Assembly (NCBI GenBank): GCA_963596015.1
Contig: CAVBJS010000007.1
Span: 10,694 to 74,693 of the forward strand
Source of the DNA: CAG-791 sp963596015
GTDB lineage: Bacteria; Bacillota; Clostridia; Lachnospirales; Lachnospiraceae
Direction: 5' to 3'
DNA length: 64,000 nt
Shown here: piece after piece, positions 1 to 8,174 of the stretch
How positions within the stretch are numbered: the stretch's first letter is position 1
How the letters are laid out: every line of letters begins with the position of its first letter
The notes under the pieces: model-generated
Told to the model about the DNA's origin: nothing
Databases searched by the model: none
What the model saw: the letters and a program-made list of their open reading frames with translations, nothing else
Program-made: the position numbers and the translations under genes

Positions 1-833
1 TGTTCTCCTACATTCATCATAATGGAAGATCCCGTACCGTAGGTAGCCTTGGTTGCGCCGGGCTCTAAGCATCCCTGTCCGAACAAAGCAGCATGGGAGT
101 CTCCCAGTACGCCGTGCACAGGAATCTTCTTATCAAGATAGCCGCCTAAATCCGTCTCTGTGAACAGAGCATCGGAATCGCAGACCTGGGGCAGGCAATC
201 CGAATGAATACCGAAAGCAGCGCATACCTCTTCATCCCAGCAAAGCTTTCCGATATTGAAAAGCTGTGTGCGGGAGGCATTGGAATAATCCGTCTTAAAG
301 TCCTTGCCGCCGCTTAATTTATATACAAGCCAGGCATCGATATTGCCCATGCAAAGGGAGCCCTTCGCCTGTAAATCTGCAGCCTCCGGCACATTCTGTA
401 AGATCCATGACAGCTTTGCTGCACTAAAATAGGGAGAAAACCGAAGACCGGTAGCAGCCCGCACCATTTCCGGCACGGCAGGATTCTCTTCTTCCATCTT
501 CTTGCAGATAGCCTCGGCTCTGGCGCACTGCCAAACGATGGCATTATATACCGACTTCCCCGTCTCTCTGTTCCAGGCCAGTGCCGTTTCCCGCTGGTTA
601 CTGATACCGATGCCGGCCAGTTCACTGCGGTCGATGCCGCTCTTTGTCACCAGATCTTTGATGACCTGCAGGGTATTTGCGTAAATTTCCTCCGGATCAT
701 GCTCTACCCAGCCCCGCTCGTCCACGATCTGTCTGTGCGGCAGGTCAGTACGAAGCAGGATCTTGCCTTCCTTGTCAAAGAGCAGTGCCTTGGTTCCCTG
801 GGTGCTCTGGTCTATCCCCACGAAATATGCCAT
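1..833 (-). CDS. FGGY-family carbohydrate kinase, partial (C-terminus beyond the window)
   Basis: N-terminal 277 residues of a sugar/polyol kinase that phosphorylates its substrate with ATP in the cytoplasm. The protein opens with the FGGY ATP-phosphate motif (GIDQSTQGTKALLFD, about residues 6-20), has the glycerol-kinase-like stretch NQRETALAWN followed by NAIVWQ, and near the cut end the second phosphate loop YGTGSS. By family resemblance it is closest to glycerol kinases. It is the last visible gene of an operon with an isomerase and a two-subunit transketolase, so the expected substrate is a ketose or ketopentose rather than glycerol; apulose kinase is one candidate (inference). Start chosen at 833 because GGAGG lies five bases upstream; an in-frame ATG at 845 is the alternative. 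The catalytic C-terminal domain cannot be checked. Confidence 0.85.
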   Translation of the reverse strand, partial: MAYFVGIDQSTQGTKALLFDKEGKILLRTDLPHRQIVDERGWVEHDPEEIYANTLQVIKDLVTKSGIDRSELAGIGISNQRETALAWNRETGKSVYNAIVWQCARAEAICKKMEEENPAVPEMVRAATGLRFSPYFSAAKLSWILQNVPEAADLQAKGSLCMGNIDAWLVYKLSGGKDFKTDYSNASRTQLFNIGKLCWDEEVCAAFGIHSDCLPQVCDSDALFTETDLGGYLDKKIPVHGVLGDSHAALFGQGCLEPGATKATYGTGSSIMMNVGE

Positions 834-970
834 ACCATCCTCCATAACTCTTCCTGATTCTGTTTGTGTCTGTACATTCCCCAGTCAAGGAAACGAAACA
901 TGACAGAGATGCTCATTCTCTTGACTGAAGAATGTACCGCAGCTATTTCTTTATTTATCACTTATGGAAA

Positions 971-1005
971 GCAGTCCTGCCGCAGGTTCACTGCTGCAGG
1001 ACTGC
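971..1005 (-). promoter_or_regulatory. Intercistronic stem-loop between transketolase C subunit and kinase
   Basis: Perfect 10-bp inverted repeat (gcagtcctgc at 971-980, gcaggactgc at 996-1005) with a further 4-bp inner stem. It lies in the 259-base space between the transketolase C subunit and the kinase. On the minus strand it is followed only by TTTCC, so it is a weak terminator at best; attenuation or mRNA-end protection that tunes kinase level is an inference. Confidence 0.5.
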
Positions 1006-1092
1006 AATTTACGTTTTATGTAATTCATGCTTTCAGTGATTCATAACTTCCAGCATTCACGAAAAAAGCCATCCCGATCCATTGTCAGATAT

Positions 1093-2076
1093 TTAAGCCA
1101 GGATCTCCTGTGCCTTCTTTACAAAACCTTCCACGCTCAGTCCGTAGTAATCAAAAACTTCCTGAGAAGTACCGGTGATAACGGGTGCATCCGGCAGGGA
1201 GAGGTTTACTACCTTTCTGGGGCACTGCTCGCCTACTACCTGGCTGACCATGGAGCCAAGGCCGCCAAAGGGTGCATGCTCTTCTGCAGTCATCACTGCT
1301 GTGGAAATGGAAGCAGCCTTTACAACTGCATCAGCATCCAGAGGCTTTACACAGTACATATCCAGCACGATGACATGGATGCCCTTCTCTTCCAGCTCTT
1401 TTGCAGCCAGAACCATGGGACGTACCATCTCGCCGCAGGCTACCATAGTAAGGTCAGCCTTTTTCTCCGGCAGAGCTGCCAGTGCCTGGTCGATATCTGC
1501 ATAAGCCTTGCCGCCTACGGTAACTACGGCACGGTTCATGGTAAAAGGACAATCCTCTTCGGAATAGATATCTTCTACCGGATTTCTGCCCACACGGATG
1601 TAAGCGCACTTTTCATCTTCCAGTAAGCTCTCTGTCAGCTTGGCAGTCTGGAAGCGATCGCTGGGAAGATAAACACGCATGTTGGGAATAGCGCTCATAG
1701 CAGCAATATCCTGTGCGGAGTGATGGCTCATGCCAAGGGCACCGTAGCTGACACCGCCGCTGATACCGATCAGCTTTACATTGGTATTGGAATAAGCGCA
1801 GTCTACCTTAGCCTGCTCATAGCTTCTGGTGGAAAGGAAGCTTGCGGGGGAAGCGGCATAAGCCTTCTTGCCGCAGCTGGCAAGACCTGCGGATATACCT
1901 ACCAGATCCTGCTCGGCGATACCTACTTCCACGAACTGCTCCGGATAAGCCTGTGCAAAAGGTGCCAGAGAGGCGCTGCCACGGCTGTCACTGCAAAGAA
2001 CTACGATGTCCTTGTCATTTTCTGCGTGCTTCATCAGCACCTCGCAGATGGCTGCACGATTGGGTATCTTATTCAT
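1093..2076 (-). CDS. Transketolase, C-terminal subunit (pyrimidine-binding half)
   Basis: 327-residue half transketolase. Residues about 1-165 form the pyrimidine-binding domain, with the cofactor-activating glutamate in VEVGIAEQD (about residue 53) and the conserved MSHHSAQDIA loop; the remainder is the transketolase C-terminal domain. It should pair with the product of the preceding gene to make one thiamine diphosphate enzyme that moves two-carbon ketol units. Start set at 2076 (MNKIPNRAAICE), which has AGGAGG six bases upstream and overlaps the stop of the N-subunit gene by 8 bases, typical of translational coupling. Upstream in-frame codons up to 2253 lie inside the neighbour and are rejected. 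The isomerase and kinase in the same operon argue for a dedicated sugar-phosphate substrate, possibly apulose 4-phosphate, rather than the housekeeping pentose phosphate enzyme. Confidence 0.93.
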   Translation of the reverse strand: MNKIPNRAAICEVLMKHAENDKDIVVLCSDSRGSASLAPFAQAYPEQFVEVGIAEQDLVGISAGLASCGKKAYAASPASFLSTRSYEQAKVDCAYSNTNVKLIGISGGVSYGALGMSHHSAQDIAAMSAIPNMRVYLPSDRFQTAKLTESLLEDEKCAYIRVGRNPVEDIYSEEDCPFTMNRAVVTVGGKAYADIDQALAALPEKKADLTMVACGEMVRPMVLAAKELEEKGIHVIVLDMYCVKPLDADAVVKAASISTAVMTAEEHAPFGGLGSMVSQVVGEQCPRKVVNLSLPDAPVITGTSQEVFDYYGLSVEGFVKKAQEILA

Positions 2077-2893
2077 GAAGTGCCTCCTTCCTCTCGGCAA
2101 AGTCCTTGATGATCTGTTCATATTCTTCCTGGGTGGGCACATGATGATGCCATGCAGCCTTATTTTCCATAACGGCGGAACCGCATCCCTTGGTGGTATT
2201 GGCGATGATGAAGGTAGGCTTGCCCTTGCAGGCTGCAGCCTGTGCAAAAGCATCTTCCATAGCTGCTACGCTGTTGCCGTCGGCTTCTACTACATTCCAG
2301 CCAAAGGATCTGAGTCTGTCACCCAGATCATCCTCACCCATAACGTCCTCGGTATTGCCGGAGATCTGCAGACGGTTTCTGTCTACGATGGCGCAAAGAT
2401 TGTCCAGCTTGTACTGATGAGCAGCCATAAAGCCTTCCCAGTTGCTGCCCTCGGCCAACTCACCGTCGCCCATTACTACATAGACGCGGTAAGGACGCTT
2501 GTCCATCTTGGCAGCCAAAGCCATGCCTACGCCTACCGGCATGCCGTGTCCTAAGGAACCGGAGTTTACTTCGATACCCGGCAGCTTGTTGTTGGGATGG
2601 CCGATGTAGGGAGAGCCGAACTTGGAATACTTCTCGATGACTTCCTCAATGGGGAAAAATCCCTTTGCAGCCAGTACCGCATAGAGCGTTTCCACGCAGT
2701 GGCCCTTACTCATGACAAAACGATCACGATCGGGATCGTTCTGATTCTCAGGGCTGATATTCATCACCTTGAAATACAGAGTAGCAATGGTCTCCATGAT
2801 ACTCATATCGCCGCCGATATGACCGCCATTGCCTGCCATGATCATGTCTACTACATCTTTTCGCAGATCGTAACACTTTTCTTGCAGATTCAT
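2069..2893 (-). CDS. Transketolase, N-terminal subunit (ThDP-binding half)
   Basis: 274-residue N-terminal half of a split transketolase. The thiamine diphosphate/metal motif starts with GDGELAEGSNWE and closes at the asparagine of IVDRNRLQ about 30 residues on, the usual GDG-to-N spacing. Conserved histidines of the active site appear in GNGGHIGG, SKGH and GHPNNKLPG/SLGHG. Start taken at 2893 (MNLQEKCYD), with AGAGG five bases upstream; the longer frame to 2938 would begin inside a strong hairpin. It overlaps the C-subunit gene by 8 bases. Split transketolases are common in Firmicutes, both as housekeeping enzymes and in specialised sugar operons; the flanking isomerase and kinase point to the latter. 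Confidence 0.93.
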   Translation of the reverse strand: MNLQEKCYDLRKDVVDMIMAGNGGHIGGDMSIMETIATLYFKVMNISPENQNDPDRDRFVMSKGHCVETLYAVLAAKGFFPIEEVIEKYSKFGSPYIGHPNNKLPGIEVNSGSLGHGMPVGVGMALAAKMDKRPYRVYVVMGDGELAEGSNWEGFMAAHQYKLDNLCAIVDRNRLQISGNTEDVMGEDDLGDRLRSFGWNVVEADGNSVAAMEDAFAQAAACKGKPTFIIANTTKGCGSAVMENKAAWHHHVPTQEEYEQIIKDFAERKEALHE

Positions 2894-2932
2894 CTTGACC
2901 TCTTTTCTATAACGCTTAACTTCCTCTTTTAT

Positions 2933-2964
2933 GGCCATACCGACCGCGACGGACCGGTATGGCC
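2933..2964 (-). promoter_or_regulatory. Intercistronic hairpin upstream of the transketolase N subunit
   Basis: Perfect 10-bp stem (ggccataccg at 2933-2942, cggtatggcc at 2955-2964), 12-base loop, between the isomerase stop and the transketolase start. There is no U-tract, so a processing or stability element within the operon mRNA is more likely than a terminator (inference). Confidence 0.55.
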
Positions 2965-3008
2965 GTAAACAGACAGCACCATACTTAACGCTGTTTCTTA
3001 CCCTGGGA

Positions 3009-4409
3009 TCATTCGCCCCGCAGGTAAGCCTTTACATCCTCTTCGATAGGATCATAGAGATCCGGGGTGATACCGATGTATTTGCATGCCTCATACATAA
3101 CCGGCACTACATCCTGGTGAATACCTACGCAGTGGTGGATATAAGGTCCTTCTACGATCTTTGCTTCCAGACGCTTTAAGTTCTCTACTTCTACCCATAC
3201 ATAGGTGCCCTTGGTGTAAGGGCCTTCGATGCCCTTAGCGTGGCCAAGCAGCAGGGAGTACTCTCCGTTGTCGCCGTCGAAACGTGCCAGGGTCATATCG
3301 CCGTGCTTTGCTTCTGCCTCCACAGCACCGGGATCGTTGAAGGCCAGAGGATAACCGATGGTAGGCTTTTCCTTGGCAACAGAGATGGGCCAGGGTCCGC
3401 AGTGCTGCAGCAGCTCGCCGTTTTCGTTGTCGGGATCCTTTACGGTCCAGTCTGCAAAGAAGGTTCTGTTCTCATCCATGCCGGCAGCTTCCATCATCAC
3501 TGCAGTGATGGCACCGTGGATATCGGTCTCACAAACTACCGGAAGTCCTTCTTCATTTAACAGGGAGTTGGCTGCGCAGGGCATGATATGGATCTCATCC
3601 TGCAATGCATTCCAGCACTGGATGGCTACGGCGTTGCAGCCGTACTTCTCGGCCAGATTCTTCATAGCCACCTTTAAAGCAGCTACGTTGGTCAGCTCGT
3701 CTTCCTTGATGCATACGTTCATGTTCTCGTGGCAGTAAGCAACTACCTTCTCTACTTCGGTCTTCTCTTCCTTGACCCGTGCCATTTCCTTGGTCAGCTC
3801 CGGGATCGGGATAGGGGAAAGCTGGATATTGAACTTCTCTAACAGCTCACCCTCGTTGCACATGGTGGACCAGAAATCGAAGGGTCTGGGTCCGATCTGG
3901 AGGATCCTGGTATGACGGAATACGTCTACGATATTACAGACTTTCAGGAAATCCCGAACGCCTCTCTCGAACTGAGGATCCTGCAGGCGGCAGTTGGTCA
4001 TGTAGGTAAAAGGTACCTGGAAGCGACGCAGCACCTTGCCGGTAGCGAAAAGGCCGCACTGGCTGTCGCGAAGACGGACACCATTCTCATCCGGGCGCTC
4101 ATCGCGAGGTCCCCACAGAAGAACCGGTACACCTAAACGCTTTGCCAGTCTGGCACAGACATACTCAGTACCGAAATTGCAGTGCGGAAGGAATAATCCC
4201 TTAACACCTTCCTTCTGGAACTTTGTCACGATGGCATCCAGGTCGTGATCATCGTAGAGCAAGCCTTCTTCATTGATATCATCGATGTCCACATAGTCGA
4301 TGTTGAGCTCCTTGAGACGATCTCTTGTGAGATTTGCATACTTCACAGCATCCGGCGCACTGAAGATACTTCTTCTTGTGGGTGCAAAGCCGATCTTGAT
4401 CTGCTTCAT
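3009..4409 (-). CDS. L-fucose/L-arabinose isomerase-family sugar isomerase
   Basis: 466-residue protein of the fucose/arabinose isomerase superfamily, cytosolic enzymes that interconvert aldoses and ketoses with Mn2+. The N-terminal half has the Rossmann-like repeats of the family (IDYVDIDDINEEG; KGLFLPHCNFGTE; GVPVLLWGPRDE). The C-terminal half carries the expected acidic and histidine residues (VAIQCWNALQDEIHIMPC, VVCETDIHGAITAVMM, and a late IHHCVGIHQDV). First gene of an operon with split transketolase and FGGY kinase. Isomerase, kinase, then two-carbon transfer is the order of reactions in the transketolase-type D-apiose pathway (established for other bacteria); D-apiose isomerase is therefore a candidate role, but the substrate cannot be fixed from sequence alone. 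The ATG at 4409 has AGGAGG-like sequence just upstream. Confidence 0.88.
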   Translation of the reverse strand: MKQIKIGFAPTRRSIFSAPDAVKYANLTRDRLKELNIDYVDIDDINEEGLLYDDHDLDAIVTKFQKEGVKGLFLPHCNFGTEYVCARLAKRLGVPVLLWGPRDERPDENGVRLRDSQCGLFATGKVLRRFQVPFTYMTNCRLQDPQFERGVRDFLKVCNIVDVFRHTRILQIGPRPFDFWSTMCNEGELLEKFNIQLSPIPIPELTKEMARVKEEKTEVEKVVAYCHENMNVCIKEDELTNVAALKVAMKNLAEKYGCNAVAIQCWNALQDEIHIMPCAANSLLNEEGLPVVCETDIHGAITAVMMEAAGMDENRTFFADWTVKDPDNENGELLQHCGPWPISVAKEKPTIGYPLAFNDPGAVEAEAKHGDMTLARFDGDNGEYSLLLGHAKGIEGPYTKGTYVWVEVENLKRLEAKIVEGPYIHHCVGIHQDVVPVMYEACKYIGITPDLYDPIEEDVKAYLRGE

Positions 4410-4792
4410 GATGTCCTCCTTCCGGGTTTCCCCAATACAACGTTATGATTTGATCTGCTATCCTGTGTTTTTGTAAAATTTATATCATTATTTTATATTT
4501 TTTTATATAAATCGGCAAGGTATTTTTTACCCGAATGGAGCCATTGGGTTATGTGAAAATGGAAACGACGAAGGAAGAAAAGTAATATAAAGACTTCAAA
4601 AACAAGTAAGGGAAGCTTTCAAATGCCGTTAAATAAAGGAATTCTACAGCATTACATGTTACAACGCACAACAGCATCCGTGTTCAACATACAGTTGATC
4701 AGATCCTGTTTTTTGTTGTAAAGAACTAAATATATGTAAATTTTTATATAAATTGATACTCTACATATAAAAAAAACCACAGGAATCTATCA
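4410..4792. other. Gene-free AT-rich upstream region of the isomerase operon
   Basis: About 380 bases without a credible reading frame. It should hold the promoter for the isomerase operon. A loose AT-rich inverted repeat (atttatat around 4479, atataaat around 4505) could be an operator, but base composition alone would produce such repeats. Nothing else is recognised. Confidence 0.5.
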
Positions 4793-4844
4793 TAAAAAAG
4801 CGGTGCTCCCATCCCTTCCTAAACAGAAAGGACCGGAAAGCACC
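4793..4844 (-). terminator. Terminator of the liv / cytidylate-kinase-like operon
   Basis: Outer stem ggtgct/agcacc (4802-4807 with 4839-4844) and an inner stem around ccttcc/gaaagg, followed on the minus strand by a run of six T (4794-4799). It lies 30 bases beyond the stop of the kinase-like gene. Confidence 0.75.
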
Positions 4845-4872
4845 ACCCGAAAAAACTGTGTTATATGTAATT

Positions 4873-5508
4873 TTACATCTTGCAGTTCTTGCGAACTTCA
4901 ATGTAGGCCAGGATAGCCTGTACCGTTCCCTCAAAGCCCAGTTTGGAGCTGTCTAAGGAAAGGTCGTAGTTTCTGGCATCCATCCACTCCCGACCGGTGT
5001 AATACTTATAGTACTTTGCCCGGTACTCATCGATCTCGGCGATCTTCTTTTCCACTTCCTGCTCCGGCAGGCTGTTGACCTTCATAGCCTCCTGAAGACA
5101 GAAATCAGCCGGCGCGTGAACAAATACCCGATATACATCCGGTTCGTCCTTAAGGACATCATCGGCGCAGCGACCGATCAGCACGCAGGAGCCCTCCTGG
5201 GCCAGCTTGCGGATAATCTTCTTCTGGTAATTAAAAAGATTATCGTCGCTGGTAAAATCGCTGCTCTCCGGAGAGAGGATCTTGCTGCCGTGATAGCCTC
5301 CGGCTAAGAGAGAGCGCAGGCTGTTGGTCTTTTTCTCATCCTCGAAAAGACGGGGATTGACACCGCTCTCTTCTGCAGCCAGCTCTATGATCTCTCTGTC
5401 ATAAAAGGGGATCCCCAATCGCTCAGCCAGCATCTTTCCCACGGTACGTCCGCCGCTTCCGTACTGTCTGGCAATGGTAATGATCACCCTGTCTTTGCTG
5501 TTTTCCAT
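4873..5508 (-). CDS. Cytidylate kinase-like family protein
   Basis: 211-residue P-loop protein. ITIARQYGSGGRTVGKMLAE (about residues 9-28) is the phosphate-binding loop characteristic of the cytidylate-kinase-like family common in Clostridia; LGIPFYDREIIELAAEE and VLIGRCADDVL follow as in CMP/AMP kinases. The true nucleotide substrate of this family is usually unknown, so calling it cytidylate kinase would go too far. It is the last gene of the liv operon, 26 bases after livF. Start chosen at 5508 (MENSKDRV) with GGAGG five bases upstream; the ATG at 5520 overlaps that ribosome site and has none of its own. Link to amino acid transport is only by position. Confidence 0.85.
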   Translation of the reverse strand: MENSKDRVIITIARQYGSGGRTVGKMLAERLGIPFYDREIIELAAEESGVNPRLFEDEKKTNSLRSLLAGGYHGSKILSPESSDFTSDDNLFNYQKKIIRKLAQEGSCVLIGRCADDVLKDEPDVYRVFVHAPADFCLQEAMKVNSLPEQEVEKKIAEIDEYRAKYYKYYTGREWMDARNYDLSLDSSKLGFEGTVQAILAYIEVRKNCKM

Positions 5509-5534
5509 AGAAACCTCCATTTCCCGGAAAAATA

Positions 5535-6245
5535 TTATTCTCCCAGATAAGCCTTTTTAATGGACTCATCGTTGAGAAGATCGGCAGCCACGCCTTCCTT
5601 GACGATCTTGCCGGTCTCCAGCACATACGCGCGGTTGGCAATGGAAAGTGCCTTCTTCGCATTCTGCTCTACCAGCAGAATGGTAACGCCCTGTTTATTG
5701 ATCTCCTGGATGATATCAAAAATCTCTGTAACAAAAATAGGAGAAAGACCCATGGAAGGCTCGTCCATCAGGATCAGCTTAGGCTTAGCCATCAGGGCTC
5801 TGCCCATGGCCAGCATCTGCTGCTCGCCGCCGGAAAGGGTGCCGGCCATCTGCTTTAAACGCTCTTTAAGACGGGGAAAACGCTCATAAACGATCTCCAG
5901 CGTTTCCTGGATCTCTGCCTTATCCTTTCTGGAATAAGCGCCCATCATCAGGTTTTCATAAACCGTCAGATTGGAAAACATGCGCCGTCCTTCCGGCACA
6001 TGGGACATGCCGTGACGAACGATCTGATAGCCGGGGGTGTGGGTGATCTCTTTGCCATCAAATTCCACCGATCCGGACTTTGCACTCAAAAGGCCGCTGA
6101 CGGTATGCAGCGTGGTGGTCTTTCCGGCACCGTTGGCACCGATCAGCGCCACGATCTCTCCCTGCTCAACTTCAAAAGATACATCCTTTAAGGCATGGAT
6201 CACACCATAATATACATTTAAATCTTTAACAGTAAGAAGTGCCAT
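5535..6245 (-). CDS. livF: Branched-chain amino acid ABC transporter ATP-binding protein LivF
   Basis: 236-residue ABC ATPase on the cytoplasmic face of a hydrophobic amino acid importer. Walker A GANGAGKTT (about residues 36-44), signature LSGGEQQML, Walker B LILMDEPSMGLSP with the LivF-type serine, and switch motif LLVEQNAKKAL are all present. The length and the short C-terminus match LivF rather than LivG. It follows livG, completing a full livK-H-M-G-F set. Intact, no anomalies. Substrate specificity (leucine, isoleucine, valine or another amide/amino acid) depends on the binding protein and cannot be fixed here. Confidence 0.95.
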   Translation of the reverse strand: MALLTVKDLNVYYGVIHALKDVSFEVEQGEIVALIGANGAGKTTTLHTVSGLLSAKSGSVEFDGKEITHTPGYQIVRHGMSHVPEGRRMFSNLTVYENLMMGAYSRKDKAEIQETLEIVYERFPRLKERLKQMAGTLSGGEQQMLAMGRALMAKPKLILMDEPSMGLSPIFVTEIFDIIQEINKQGVTILLVEQNAKKALSIANRAYVLETGKIVKEGVAADLLNDESIKKAYLGE

Positions 6246-6324
6246 AGTTTACCTTCCTTGACGCAATTTATTGCATAAACAATCTACAACCTGCTACTGG
6301 AATGGGTACGAATAAGCAGTACTA

Positions 6325-7086
6325 TCAGTCACCCAGATAAGCGGTAATGACCGCCGGGTTATTCAATACTTCCTTGGGCGTACCTTCCGCTAACAGTCTG
6401 CCGAAGTTCAGCACATACAGGTACTCGCAGATGCCCTGCACCAGTTTCATATCGTGTTCGATCAGAAGAATCGTAACGCCATACTTCTCTCTCACCAGAT
6501 GGATGGTCTCCATCAGTTCTTCTGTCTCATTGGGGTTCATGCCGGCGGCCGGCTCATCCAACAGCAAAAGCTTAGGATTGGTAGCCAGTGCTCTGGCGAT
6601 CTCCAACTTACGCTGCTTACCATAAGGCAGGTTGGATGCCAAAGTAGTAGCCGCATCCTTATCCAAGTCAAATACCTTCAGGATAGAAAGGGCGCGCTCG
6701 TCCATTTCTTTTTCTTTCCGGCGATAGCTGCCTACATGGAGCATACTCTCTGCCAGAGAGTACTTTACCTGATTTTCCAGAGCTGCCTTTACATTGTCCA
6801 GCACAGAGAGCTTGGAAAAAAGACGGATATTCTGAAAAGTCCGGGCCACGCCGAGACGATTGATCTCAGAAGGGTTTTTGCCCACCAGGTTCTGGCCATC
6901 CAGGCGAATGCCGCCGTCTGTAGGACGATAAACGCCTGTAAGCATATTAAAGACGGTGGTCTTACCGGCGCCGTTCGGACCGATCAGACCCACCAGGCCG
7001 CCTTTTTCTATTTTCATGGAAAGCTCATCGACAGCCCGCAGACCGCCGAAGGAAATTCCGAGACCTGTTACTTCTAACATTGCCAT
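6325..7086 (-). CDS. livG: Branched-chain amino acid ABC transporter ATP-binding protein LivG
   Basis: 253-residue ABC ATPase partner of LivF. Walker A GPNGAGKTT (about residues 36-44), signature LPYGKQRKLEIARAL (the variant typical of LivG), Walker B LLLLDEPAAGMNPNE, and the H-loop LLIEHDMKLV. The C-terminal extension about NFGRLLAEGTPKEVL is the normal LivG tail. Start at 7086 has AGGAGGT eight bases upstream inside the end of livM, from which it is separated by one base. A second in-frame ATG two codons later is less likely. Confidence 0.95.
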   Translation of the reverse strand: MAMLEVTGLGISFGGLRAVDELSMKIEKGGLVGLIGPNGAGKTTVFNMLTGVYRPTDGGIRLDGQNLVGKNPSEINRLGVARTFQNIRLFSKLSVLDNVKAALENQVKYSLAESMLHVGSYRRKEKEMDERALSILKVFDLDKDAATTLASNLPYGKQRKLEIARALATNPKLLLLDEPAAGMNPNETEELMETIHLVREKYGVTILLIEHDMKLVQGICEYLYVLNFGRLLAEGTPKEVLNNPAVITAYLGD

Positions 7087-7087
7087 G

Positions 7088-8158
7088 TTAAGCGACCTCC
7101 TTCTTTGCTTCTTCCTTCTGTGCCTTCCGTGCTGCTCTCTTCTCGATCCAGTTGGTCTTAATGCCGGAATTGTTAAAGATCATCAATACGATCAACAGAA
7201 TCGCATAGATCAGCATACGATAATCGTTCATGGCACGAAGGAGCTCCGGCAATACGGTCAAAAGAGCTGCGGCAATGATGGAGCCCCAGATATTGCCCAG
7301 TCCGCCCAGCACCACGAATACCAGGATCAGAATGGAAGTGTTAAAGTCAAATTTGGAAGCTGTGACCGTAGAGAAATTAAGGGCATACAGCGTGCCTGCC
7401 ATACCTGCAAAAGCGGCGGAGATCACGAATGCCAGCAGTCTGCAGCGGGTCACCGGAATGCCGATGCTCTCTGCGGCGATGCGGTTATCACGGACCGCCA
7501 TGATAGAACGGCCGGTGCGGCTGTTGATCAGATTCAGGATCACGAAAAGAGTGATCAGGATCAGCACAAAACCGAATACAAAGCTGGAAAGCTTGGTAAC
7601 GCCGCTGACACCCATGGGGCCGTTGATGATCATCTTGCCTGTCTCATCCAGCTCAAAGGTCTGGTTCAGCAGGGAAAAATGAAGGCCTTTACTGTCCATA
7701 CCTACATAGAGCACGTTGATGATATTCTTAATGATCTCACCGAAAGCCAAAGTAACGATGGCCAGATAGTCACCCTTTAAGCGAAGTACCGGGATACCTA
7801 CGATCACGCCGGCAATGGCTGCGCAAATGGCGCCGATCACCACGGCAATGGCCAGACGAAGAGGTGCGAAAGGCACAGCTTCTGCCAGATAGGTAGTGGT
7901 GACAATGCCCGCAAAGGCGCCTACAGACATAAATCCCGCATGACCTAAGGAAAGCTCACCTAAGATACCTACAGTCAGGTTCAGGGATACTGCCATGATA
8001 ATATAGGCGCAGATGGGAACCAACTGTCCCTTCAAAGAGGAAGTGATATTTCCTGTGGACACCATGGTCTGCACAATAGCGAAAGCGATGATCACAATGC
8101 CATAAGAGATCACACTGTCCCGTCTGCTTCCTGCTAACAGGTTTTTGAATGCTTTCAT
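7088..8158 (-). CDS. livM: Branched-chain amino acid ABC transporter permease LivM
   Basis: 356-residue inner-membrane permease. Hydrophobic helices span residues about 18-345, including the conserved LNLTVGILGELSLGHAGFMS region and the ATPase-coupling segment ALAFGEIIKNI / RDNRIAAESIGI. A charged lysine-rich tail (about 335-356) faces the cytoplasm. Pairs with LivH to form the translocation pore. It lies 16 bases downstream of livH and one base before livG, in one transcription unit. Confidence 0.94.
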   Translation of the reverse strand: MKAFKNLLAGSRRDSVISYGIVIIAFAIVQTMVSTGNITSSLKGQLVPICAYIIMAVSLNLTVGILGELSLGHAGFMSVGAFAGIVTTTYLAEAVPFAPLRLAIAVVIGAICAAIAGVIVGIPVLRLKGDYLAIVTLAFGEIIKNIINVLYVGMDSKGLHFSLLNQTFELDETGKMIINGPMGVSGVTKLSSFVFGFVLILITLFVILNLINSRTGRSIMAVRDNRIAAESIGIPVTRCRLLAFVISAAFAGMAGTLYALNFSTVTASKFDFNTSILILVFVVLGGLGNIWGSIIAAALLTVLPELLRAMNDYRMLIYAILLIVLMIFNNSGIKTNWIEKRAARKAQKEEAKKEVA

Positions 8159-8174
8159 ATCTTATGACACCTCC

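Noticed and set aside
2077..2253. Longer start for the transketolase C subunit
   Set aside because: It would overlap the N-subunit gene by about 180 bases and has no homology, while the ATG at 2076 has AGGAGG.
4410..4872. Riboswitch or T-box upstream of the sugar isomerase operon
   Set aside because: No conserved riboswitch or T-box motif is visible; the region is AT-rich with only loose inverted repeats.
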